This document shows, piece after piece, positions 52,800 through 62,299 of a stretch of DNA of 64,000 nucleotides. How positions within the stretch are numbered: the first letter of the stretch is position 1; every line of letters begins with the position of its first letter. This DNA is from Azolla caroliniana (lineage: Eukaryota > Polypodiophyta), in assembly GCA_043228905.1 (NCBI GenBank), contig JBHGNT010000015.1, forward strand, positions 7,254,001 through 7,318,000, given 5' to 3'. The position numbers and the translations under genes were made by a program. A model generated the notes under the pieces. The model worked only from the letters and a program-made list of their open reading frames with translations, did not search any database and was not told where the DNA came from.

Positions 52800-53960
52800 C
52801 TTACCGGCCGGTTTCCGATTTTTCTTCGGATATAGCAATAGGTAGCGCATTCATGCAGCTCACAGAGCCAAATTGGTATAGGCCGGTCTATTACGCTAGT
52901 CGTAAGCTATCTACTACTGAATGAAATTACTCCACAATAGAACGGGAGGCGTTGGGAATGATATACAACATCAACAAATTCTAGCATTACCTGCTAGGGA
53001 GAAAATTTACGTTTCACGTAGATCATGCGGCGCTACTGTACTTGGTGGAGAAACAGGCACTGATAGGGAAGCTGGCCAAATGGATGCTCCTGCTCCAAGA
53101 GTTCGACTTCATAATTCAGCATCAGCCAGGTATGCAGCATGCCATAGCGGATTTTTTAAGCAGAATGGATAACGGGGAAAATGTGCGGGAGAATAATGAC
53201 GACTTTCCCGATGTTGACATTCTGCGGGTCATGACGTTAGCGTCACGGGAGGGGAAAATTTTTCCAGATCGCTGGCTGATGAAGATGACGAACATTCTAA
53301 CCACGGGACTACCACTGCCCCAACTAAGGATAGACGAAAAGAAGCGATTGGTTGTCCGTAGTCGTAACTTCTGCCTAGTTGACGGAGTCCTTTTTCACAA
53401 GGGCAGCGATGGAATTTGGCGATGCGGGACACGCCAGGATGAGAAGGAGGATGTTTTGCGCGAAGCCCACTGCGGAACGGTAGGGGGGACACTATGTGGG
53501 CAATGTTACGGCCAGAAAAATATGGCAAGCAGGCTTATGGTGGCGAACTACACAAAAAGATGCTTATCTATACTGTTGACAGTGCGATTTATGTCAACGA
53601 TTGGGACAACCCATGGAGGTCGCAAGGATGCCACATCAACCGGTTCTCCCGCTGGAGCCATTCCAGAAATGGGGTCTTGATTTTGTTGGTCCCCTTACAC
53701 CGGTTGCAGCACGGACTGGCAACAAATATATTTTGGTGGCCACGGATTACTGCACGAAGTGGGTAGAGGCAAAAGCATTATGAGACTGGATGGATAGATG
53801 GGGCCGTATTGGATAGTTGGAGCAGAGAATGGCACTTTTCAATTAGGAACTCTCGCCAGGGAATTACTTCGACAAAAAGTGAATGGGTTTTGATTAAAAC
53901 CTTATCTAGGACCTACGCCTGCAAACCTGTTTCACATCGTCACTGACACGGCAGAGGGGC
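52800..53960 (+). pseudogene. GB RNase H and integrase, deleted and frameshifted
   Basis: Begins inside RNase H (DIAIGSAFMQLTEPNWYRPV, then a TGA near 52921), VDHAALLYLVEKQALIGKLA, GMQHAIADFLSRM (53042-53680), integrase zinc start EAHCGTVGG, core [14 protein letters not shown] and [14 protein letters not shown] (53601-53783). Then a jump to the integrase C-terminus (GPYWIVGAENGTFQLGTLA), losing the second D and the E of the core. Confidence 0.8.
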
Positions 53961-54048
53961 CCATACACTAATTAATAGTTGGGACCCTCTTGTAAAATAA
54001 TGTACCAATAATATTGTAGTTAACCGTTAAAAAAGAGAGAGAGAGAGG
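53961..54048 (+). other. GB spacer with copia-2 left target site
   Basis: Holds a GA-rich run ending GAGAGAGG. The copia-2 TSD AGAGG is 54044-54048, matching 62236-62240. Confidence 0.85.
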
Positions 54049-54801
54049 TGACGGGAATCCAACGCCCCTTATGCCCTAAGCTCAGCCACAACCGAGCTTC
54101 TTTTCATACATAGAAAAAAACAGGTAATGAAACACGACACAGAGAAGAGAAATGGTACACAGGAGGTTAACATGGAAAGCCCCAAACTAGGGGAAAAAAC
54201 CACGGCAGCCCACAGGCTGCAAATTGTCACTATGTATGAATGTACATATCAGTGAGTACTCGGAGGCAACGACCTCGGACTCACGATCTTCGCCACAAGC
54301 GGCGGTTACAACAAAGGCAACGACCTTGTCTCTCTCTCTCTCTCTGTACAGTTACGCACTCTCTCTTTTCTTGCATCAACAAGAGAATGACAACAACAAC
54401 ATATTAGTTTGCCCTAAGTCATATTTATACTAATATGACTTTTCGGCTATTTACAAATATAGCCACCATGGGCTCTCAGAAACATATTTACGAATATGTC
54501 TCTTCCTCCGGTTTGTACCGGGCCTGCACCATCCGGCTCTCCGTAGCCAGGTACTCCTCATACGGTTTATACCGGGCCTGCACCATCCGGCTCTCCGTAG
54601 CCGGGTACTCCTCATCCGGTTTATACTAGGCCTGCACAATCCGGCTCTCCGTAGCCGAGTACTCCTCATCCGGTTCATACCAGGCTTGTATCATCCGGCT
54701 CTCCGTAGCCAGGTACTCCTCATACCGTTTCGGCCTCGGCCGAGTTTGTTCGTCGACACTGTTCTTCTCCCTTCCCATCCGGAGGGACCTGTCTCCCAAC
54801 A
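54049..54801 (-). repeat. copia-2 3' LTR (753 bp)
   Basis: TGTTGGGAGACAGG to ATTCCCGTCA on the minus strand. TATAAATA at 54429-54422. About four 54-bp CCGG-rich repeats (54505-54725), one more than in the 5' LTR. Confidence 0.93.
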
Positions 54802-55443
54802 AACTCCCCCTTCACTCCGGCATGGGTGTCTTACCAGTCCGATTCTCTTCCGGCATGCATCGAGCTTGTTGGGTGTCGGCACTTTGGTCAGCATATCTGA
54901 CCCGTTCTCGGCCGTGTGGATCTCCGTCAGTGCGAACTCTTGGTCATCTACTCTTTCCCGGATCCAGTGATACCTCCGTTGGATATGCTTCGTCCGGGAA
55001 TGGTAGGCCGCATTCTTAGCAAGGTGGATGGCACTTTGACTGTCGCAATAGAGTCGGTATTCCTCTTGCCGTATACCGAGCTCACCGATGAAGTCCTTCA
55101 TCCATAAGATTTCCTTGCCGGCTTCCACAACTGCCATGTACTCCGCCTCTGTGGTTGACAATGCAACCGTCTTCTGCAGCCTCGACTGCCATGAAACAGC
55201 TCCCCCTGCATATGTCATTACATACCCGGATGTAGACCGGCTGGTATCCACATCAGCCGACATGTCCGAATCGGTGAAACCGTCCAGTTGAGGTTTTTCG
55301 GAGCCGAATCAGAGACACATATTTGTAGTGCCCTTCAAATACCAGAGTATCCATTTGACTGCGTTCCAGTGCCCCTTGCCGGGATTACTCATGAACCGGC
55401 TCACCACTCCGACTACGTATCCTATATCCGGTCGGGTACAAAC
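54691..55443 (-). pseudogene. copia-2 RNase H and Pol C-terminus
   Basis: Begins VCTRPDIGYVVGVVSRFM directly at the junction with RT copy A, out of frame with it. A TGA follows YLKGTTNMCL. Then TDSDMSADVDTSRSTSGYVM, ALSTTEAEYMAVVEAGKE, YCDSQSAIHLAKN and HIQRRYHWIRERV, the copia RNase H catalytic regions. The open frame continues into the polypurine tract and LTR. Confidence 0.88.
54802..54812 (-). promoter_or_regulatory. copia-2 polypurine tract
   Basis: Minus strand AAGGGGGAGTT immediately before the 3' LTR start TGTTGGG. Confidence 0.88.
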
Positions 55444-57625
55444 CATGTCCGACGATCAACATGTCATCCACATATAGGAGGAGTATTAAGAAGTCACCTC
55501 CTTCGAACTTCTTCACAAACACGTAGTGATCGGCCTGCATCTTGTGGTACCCTTGATCGGTCATGAAGGAGTCGAACTTCCGGTACCATTGCCGGGGAGC
55601 CTGCTTCAGTCCGTACAGGCTCTTCTTCAACCGGCATACCAGGTGCTCCTTCCCTTTTTCCACAAATCCTTCCGGTTGCTGCATGTAGATCTCCTCTTCG
55701 AGGTCGCCGTGAAGGAATGCCGTCTTCACGTCCAACTGCTCTACCTCGAGGTCCATGCTTGCTACTATACTCAGCACCGTCCGGATGGAGGTCATCTTTA
55801 CTACCGGGGCGAATATCTCATCGAAGTCCACGCCCTTCTTCTCCTGGAACCCCTTCACCACGATTTTAGCTTTGTATCTTGGGGGGTTGCCGGCATCTCC
55901 CGGTTTCAACTTGTACACCCACTTGTTTCGGAGTGCCCACTTTCCTTTCGGCAACTCCACCAATTCATACATATGGTTCTCATGCAGGGAATCCATCTCG
56001 TCCTGCATGGCACTTAACCATTTTCGGCTATGGGTGTCTTCCTTCACTTCTTCGAAGCTTTCCGGCTCCCCCTCATCAGTCAGCAGAACATACTCTGCAT
56101 CCGGAAATCTCTGGGGGGCCCTTCTCTCTCTGAGAGGGTATCTCTGTCTCTGGGCTTCGGTAACCGGCTCCTCTATTTGCTCTTCATCAGAATCCGATTC
56201 GGGGTCTTGACCGGTTCCGGTCTCAACTTCCTCTATTTCTTCTTCTGCCGGTTCGGTATCTTCACCGTAACCGGCTGGTTCCTCGAGTGCTAACCGGTCC
56301 CTTGCCGGTTGGGTCTGCTCATCGTAGAGTCTATCCTTACCGGTCGACTCAGAGTTCATTATCTTCTTCTCCGACTCCCAGTCGGCGAGCGTCTTGTCCT
56401 CTATGAAGATAATATCTCGACTCCGGAATACCTTCTGGTCGACCGGGTCCCACACTCGGTAGCCGAACTCATCGTCCCCGTAACCGAGGAATATGCATGG
56501 CCGGGTCTTTGGATCTAACTTTCCTCTCCGGTCCTTTGCTACATGCACGTACGCGAGACACCCGAACACCCTCAGATGCCGGTAGGACACTACCTTACCG
56601 GTCCACACTCTCTGTGGCGTGTCTCCGTCCAAGGGTACTGAGGGTGATCTATTAATCACATATGTCTCCGTCGACAGTGCCTCCGCCCAAAACTTCTTGG
56701 GTAGTTTTGCATGCGCTAGCATACTCCGGACCCTCTCCATTATGGTTCGGTTCATCCTCTCGGCCAATCCGTTTAGTTCCGGCGTCTTCGGCACGGTAAA
56801 TTCGAGCCGGATTCCCTTCGAGCGGCAGTACTCCTCGAACTGCCCCCGGTACTCTCCTCCGTTGTCTGCTCGAACCGCCTTCAGTTTCCGACCGGTTTCT
56901 CTTTCCACTCTCACATGGAGCTCTTTGAAGACGGATAACACCTGATCCTTCGTCTTCAGCGGTGTAGCCCACAGCTTCCGGCTGTGGTCATCTATGAATG
57001 TCACGAAGTACTGCACTCCGGCATGTGACTTCGTGTCTACTTGACACACGTCCGTATGCACCAACTCCAGTGGTGCATTACGTCTCATTGGTGGCCTTGG
57101 TCGGAAGGAGGTCCGGTTCTGCTTACCGGCCAGACAGTCAGTGCACTTCTCTAAGTGCACGTTCTTCACTGGAATGAGTTTGTCGTCTGCAAGCCTCTTC
57201 ATCCCCTTCTCACTCATATGACACAGCCTCTTGTGCCACAGCTCACCGGCAGTGTCGGATGCAACGTTCACTTCTTCCGGACATAGCCGGGCATTCATTA
57301 GGTACAACGTGTTTACCTTCCGGGCCCGAGCCACAATCAGGCTCCCTTTGCTGAATTTCATGATACCGTTCCGGATGCTACCTGTGTAGCCTTCATCATC
57401 TAGCCGACCGGCTGATATCAGGTTCAGACGAACTTCCGGAACGTGTCGTACATCCTTCAGCAGCAACTTGCATCCGGTTGGTGTTGTCAGCCACACGTCT
57501 CCTATGCCGACAATTCGGCATGTTCCTTCATTCCCCATCCGGACACAGCCGTGATCACCGGCTGAGTAGGCAGAGAAGCATTTCCGGTCCGGGGTAAGGT
57601 GGAACGACGCTCCGAAGTCTACCAC
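55444..57625 (-). pseudogene. copia-2 Pol copy A: protease, integrase, RT
   Basis: Open from after the TAG at 57626-57628: VVDFGASFHLTP (protease, DFG where copia-1 has DSG), integrase zinc ELWHKRLCH...CTDCLAG, core HTDVCQVDTKSH, VRADNGGEY and NGLAERMNRT, acidic linker, RT with KTAFLHGDLEEEIYMQQPEG and YVDDMLIVGH. It ends at the left breakpoint 55444, one residue before copy B continues DQVKIRMLK. The following residues to 55385 are an out-of-frame read of RNase H. Confidence 0.9.
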
Positions 57626-58269
57626 CTAGGTCATCTCGTCGCCGGCAAGGTTTATCTCACACTCCTCGGTGATGAGCATCAACTCTTCTTCACTTGCCAC
57701 GATTGCCGTCGTTCCCTTCCGGTCCGGCCCCCTCCGGTCTTTACCATTCCAGTCCGGGGTTTGCTTCGGATCGGTACCGTCGGTTTCCTTGTCTTTACGG
57801 TAATGCCGACAGTTCTTTTGGAAGTGTCCCGGCTTGCCGCAAAAGAAGCAAGTAGGCCTCCCCCTTGACTTTGACCGTGTCCCCGACTTCTCCCGGTTCT
57901 GCGGACTACAGTTTCTCTGTCTTCCGCGTTCCGATTCGGTAAGAAGCGCTTTGGAGTCGGAGCTCGTATCTTTGTCTTTCCGACGCGCCTCCTCATCTAG
58001 CAGGCTTGACTTTACTCTTGCTAGGGATAACCGTTTTCCTTCCGGCCCGGCGTTGCCCAAAGTGACAACCAACATCTCCCAGCTATCCGGGAGGGAACCG
58101 AGCAGGAGTAACGCTAATACCTCATCGGCAAGGGGTACTTCCAATGACGTTGCCTGGTGTATCAGCCCATGGAAGGCATTCATATGCTCCGCCATGCTGG
58201 AGCCATCTTGGTACCGGAGTCTTACTAGCTTCCGGAATACCGACACCTGATTGACAACATTTTTATTCT
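57626..58269 (-). pseudogene. copia-2 partial gag (second copy)
   Basis: Starts within gag at NKNVVNQVSVFRKLVRLRYQ, fused in frame to the end of RT copy B. Contains the zinc knuckle CFFCGKPGHFQKNC and ends NLAGDEMT-stop like the full gag. It lacks the gag N-terminus. Confidence 0.9.
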
Positions 58270-60586
58270 CCTGTGACAGCCATAATTGCTTCGCTTTCCG
58301 GTTACGGATGATGTGCATCCCCAACATCTGTCTTGCCGGACCCAAGTCTTTCATTGAGAGGGTCCGGTTTAGAGCCTTCTTCAGCATCCGTATTTTGACT
58401 TGGTCATGTCCGACGATCAACATGTCATCCACGTATAGGAGGAGTATTAAGAAGTCACCTCCTTCGAACTTCTTCACAAACACGTAGTGATCGGCCTGCA
58501 TCTTGTGGTACCCTTGATCGGTCATGAAGGAGTCGAACTTCCGGTACCATTGCCGGGGAGCCTGCTTCAGTCCGTACAGGCTCTTCTTCAACCGGCATAC
58601 CAGGTGCTCCTTCCCTTTTTCCACAAATCCTTCCGGTTGCTGCATGTAGATCTCCTCTTCGAGGTCGCCGTGAAGGAATGCCGTCTTCACGTCCAACTGC
58701 TCTACCTCGAGGTCCATGCTTGCTACTATACTCAGCACCGTCCGGATGGAGGTCATCTTTACTACCGGGGCGAATATCTCATCGAAGTCCACGCCCTTCT
58801 TCTCCTGGAACCCCTTCACCACGATTTTAGCTTTGTATCTTGGGGGGTTGCCGGCATCTCCCGGTTTCAACTTGTACACCCACTTGTTTCGGAGTGCCCA
58901 CTTTCCTTTCGGCAACTCCACCAATTCATACATATGGTTCTCATGCAGGGAATCCATCTCGTCCTGCATGGCACTTAACCATTTTCGGCTATGGGTGTCT
59001 TCCTTCACTTCTTCGAAGCTTTCCGGCTCCCCCTCATCAGTCAGCAGAACATACTCTGCATCCGGAAATCTCTGGGGGGCCCTTCTCTCTCTGAGAGGGT
59101 ATCTCTGTCTCTGGGCTTCGGTAACCGGCTCCTCTATTTGCTCTTCATCAGAATCCGATTCGGGGTCTTGACCGGTTCCGGTCTCAACTTCCTCTATTTC
59201 TTCTTCTGCCGGTTCGGTATCTTCACCGTAACCGGCTGGTTCCTCGAGTGCTAACCGGTCCCTTGCCGGTTGGGTCTGCTCATCGTAGAGTCTATCCTTA
59301 CCGGTCGACTCAGAGTTCATTATCTTCTTCTCCGACTCCCAGTCGGCGAGCGTCTTGTCCTCTATGAAGATAATATCTCGACTCCGGAATACCTTCTGGT
59401 CGACCGGGTCCCACACTCGGTAGCCGAACTCATCGTCCCCGTAACCGAGGAATATGCATGGCCGGGTCTTTGGATCTAACTTTCCTCTCCGGTCCTTTGC
59501 TACATGCACGTACGCGAGACACCCGAACACCCTCAGATGCCGGTAGGACACTACCTTACCGGTCCACACTCTCTGTGGCGTGTCTCCGTCCAAGGGTACT
59601 GAGGGTGATCTATTAATCACATATGTCTCCGTCGACAGTGCCTCCGCCCAAAACTTCTTGGGTAGTTTTGCATGCGCTAGCATACTCCGGACCCTCTCCA
59701 TTATGGTTCGGTTCATCCTCTCGGCCAATCCGTTTAGTTCCGGCGTCTTCGGCACGGTAAATTCGAGCCGGATTCCCTTCGAGCGGCAGTACTCCTCGAA
59801 CTGCCCCCGGTACTCTCCTCCGTTGTCTGCTCGAACCGCCTTCAGTTTCCGACCGGTTTCTCTTTCCACTCTCACATGGAGCTCTTTGAAGACGGATAAC
59901 ACCTGATCCTTCGTCTTCAGCGGTGTAGCCCACAGCTTCCGGCTGTGGTCATCTATGAATGTCACGAAGTACTGCACTCCGGCATGTGACTTCGTGTCTA
60001 CTTGACACACGTCCGTATGCACCAACTCCAGTGGTGCATTACGTCTCATTGGTGGCCTTGGTCGGAAGGAGGTCCGGTTCTGCTTACCGGCCAGACAGTC
60101 AGTGCACTTCTCTAAGTGCACGTTCTTCACTGGAATGAGTTTGTCGTCTGCAAGCCTCTTCATCCCCTTCTCACTCATATGACACAGCCTCTTGTGCCAC
60201 AGCTCACCGGCAGTGTCGGATGCAACGTTCACTTCTTCCGGACATAGCCGGGCATTCATTAGGTACAACGTGTTTACCTTCCGGGCCCGAGCCACAATCA
60301 GGCTCCCTTTGCTGAATTTCATGATACCGTTCCGGATGCTACCTGTGTAGCCTTCATCATCTAGCCGACCGGCTGATATCAGGTTCAGACGAACTTCCGG
60401 AACGTGTCGTACATCCTTCAGCAGCAACTTGCATCCGGTTGGTGTTGTCAGCCACACGTCTCCTATGCCGACAATTCGGCATGTTCCTTCATTCCCCATC
60501 CGGACACAGCCGTGATCACCGGCTGAGTAGGCAGAGAAGCATTTCCGGTCCGGGGTAAGGTGGAACGACGCTCCGAAGTCTACCAC
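58270..60586 (-). pseudogene. copia-2 Pol copy B, fused to the second gag
   Basis: Same sequence as copy A through YVDDMLIVGH, then 135 bp more of RT end (LSMKDLGPARQMLGMHIIRN, KAKQLWLSQE) before running in frame into gag. The single open frame 60586-57626 (986 codons) is therefore PR-IN-RT-gag. RNase H is absent from this copy. Confidence 0.9.
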
Positions 60587-61504
60587 CTAGGTCATCTCGT
60601 CGCCGGCAAGGTTTATCTCACACTCCTCGGTGATGAGCATCAACTCTTCTTCACTTGCCACGATTGCCGTCGTTCCCTTCCGGTCCGGCCCCCTCCGGTC
60701 TTTACCATTCCAGTCCGGGGTTTGCTTCGGATCGGTACCGTCGGTTTCCTTGTCTTTACGGTAATGCCGACAGTTCTTTTGGAAGTGTCCCGGCTTGCCG
60801 CAAAAGAAGCAAGTAGGCCTCCCCCTTGACTTTGACCGTGTCCCCGACTTCTCCCGGTTCTGCGGACTACAGTTTCTCTGTCTTCCGCGTTCCGATTCGG
60901 TAAGAAGCGCTTTGGAGTCGGAGCTCGTATCTTTGTCTTTCCGACGCGCCTCCTCATCTAGCAGGCTTGACTTTACTCTTGCTAGGGATAACCGTTTTCC
61001 TTCCGGCCCGGCGTTGCCCAAAGTGACAACCAACATCTCCCAGCTATCCGGGAGGGAACCGAGCAGGAGTAACGCTAATACCTCATCGGCAAGGGGTACT
61101 TCCAATGACGTTGCCTGGTGTATCAGCCCATGGAAGGCATTCATATGCTCCGCCATGCTGGAGCCATCTTGGTACCGGAGTCTTACTAGCTTCCGGAATA
61201 CCGACACCTGATTGACAGCATTTTTATTCTGGAACATTATGCCGATCTTCTCCCAGAGCTCATGAGCCTTGCTCTCTTCATTGAAGTTGTTGTATAGGCT
61301 CATGTCGATGAAGCACCGTATGTACGCCGTTGTCTTCATGTGCATCACCTCCCATATCGCGGCGTCGATTTTGTCCGGTCTCTTGTCCCCGAACTGAACC
61401 GGCAGCCAGAGGTCTTTAACCACGAGCATGTCCCTCATCTTCGACTTCCACACTGAGTAGTTGGAGCCGGTGAGCTTGAACATGCCGCCAAACGATTCGT
61501 CCAT
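60587..61504 (-). CDS. copia-2 Gag (305 aa)
   Basis: Intact frame MDESFGGMFKLTGSNYSVWK to NLAGDEMT-stop. Typical plant copia gag: KSKMRDMLVVKDLW, LWEKIGIMFQNKNAVNQVSV, ADEVLALLLLGSLPDSWEML, zinc knuckle CFFCGKPGHFQKNC near residue 232. The stop is TAG where copia-1 has TGG, so in this copy gag ends before protease. Could still supply nucleocapsid; expression unknown. Confidence 0.88.
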   Translation of the reverse strand: MDESFGGMFKLTGSNYSVWKSKMRDMLVVKDLWLPVQFGDKRPDKIDAAIWEVMHMKTTAYIRCFIDMSLYNNFNEESKAHELWEKIGIMFQNKNAVNQVSVFRKLVRLRYQDGSSMAEHMNAFHGLIHQATSLEVPLADEVLALLLLGSLPDSWEMLVVTLGNAGPEGKRLSLARVKSSLLDEEARRKDKDTSSDSKALLTESERGRQRNCSPQNREKSGTRSKSRGRPTCFFCGKPGHFQKNCRHYRKDKETDGTDPKQTPDWNGKDRRGPDRKGTTAIVASEEELMLITEECEINLAGDEMT

Positions 61505-61520
61505 TTTCTGTGTCGATTTT

Positions 61521-61532
61521 GCTCTGATACCA
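61521..61532 (-). promoter_or_regulatory. copia-2 primer-binding site
   Basis: Minus strand TGGTATCAGAGC, initiator-Met tRNA type, two bases from the LTR. Confidence 0.92.
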
Positions 61533-61534
61533 CT

Positions 61535-62235
61535 TGACGGGAATCCAACGCCCCTTATGCCCTAAGCTCGGCCACAACCGAGCTTCTTTTCATGCACAGA
61601 AAAAAACAGGTAATGAAACACGACACAGAGAAGAGAAATGGTACACAGGAGGTTAACATGGAAAGCCCCAAACTAGGGGAAAAAACCACGGCAGCCCACA
61701 GGCTGCAAACTGTCACTATGTATGAATGTACATATCAGTGAGTACTCGGAGGCAACGACCTCGGACTCACGATCTTCGCTACAGGCGGCGGTTACAACAA
61801 AGGCAACGACCTTGTCTCTCTCTCTCTCTCTCTGTACAGTTATGCCCTCTCTCTTTTCTTGCATCAACAAGAGAATGACAACAACAACATATTAGTTTGC
61901 CCTAAGTCATATTTATACTAATATGACTTTTCGGCTATTTACAAATATAGCCACCATGGGCTCTCAGAAACATATTTACGAATATGTCTCTTCCTCCGGT
62001 TTGTACCGGGCCTGCACCATCCGACTCTCCATAGCCAGGTACTCCTCATCCGGTTTATACCGGGCCTGCACCATCCGGCTCTCCATAGCTGGGTACTCCT
62101 CATCCGGTTTATACCGGGCCTGCACCATCCGGCTCTCCGTAGCCGGGTACTCCTCATACCGTTTCGGCCTCGGCCGAGTTTGTTCGTCGGCACTGTTCTT
62201 CTCCCTTCCCATCCGGAGGGACCTGCCTCCCAACA
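61535..62235 (-). repeat. copia-2 5' LTR (701 bp)
   Basis: Same ends as the 3' LTR; TATAAATA at 61917-61910. Three CCGG-rich repeats instead of four. At least nine substitutions from the 3' LTR by eye. Confidence 0.93.
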
Positions 62236-62240
62236 AGAGG
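62236..62240 (+). repeat. copia-2 target-site duplication, right copy (AGAGG)
   Basis: Pairs with 54044-54048. Confidence 0.93.
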
Positions 62241-62299
62241 ATGGGCACGACTATTAAAAGGAGTTTATGCATGCACAAACTTTAAGATCAAGAACACGC

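Larger units (their letters stand above)
54049..62235 (-). mobile_element. Ty1/copia retrotransposon copia-2, full length with internal duplication
   Basis: 8,187 bp: 5' LTR 62235-61535, primer site 61532-61521, gag, stop, PR-IN-RT, then a second partial gag, stop and PR-IN-RT, RNase H, polypurine tract, 3' LTR 54801-54049. TSD AGAGG on both sides. The core 55444-58269 repeats as 58405-61230 (2,826 bp, offset 2,961) with only two differences that I noticed. The LTRs differ more, so the duplication seems younger than the insertion. Inactive: TAG between gag and PR, DSG changed to DFG, RNase H stop. Confidence 0.93.

Noticed and set aside
55526-56293. Plus-strand open frames opposite copia-2 Pol, repeated at 58487-59254
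   Set aside because: Exact antisense of conserved integrase/RT codons; the repetition simply reflects the element's duplication.
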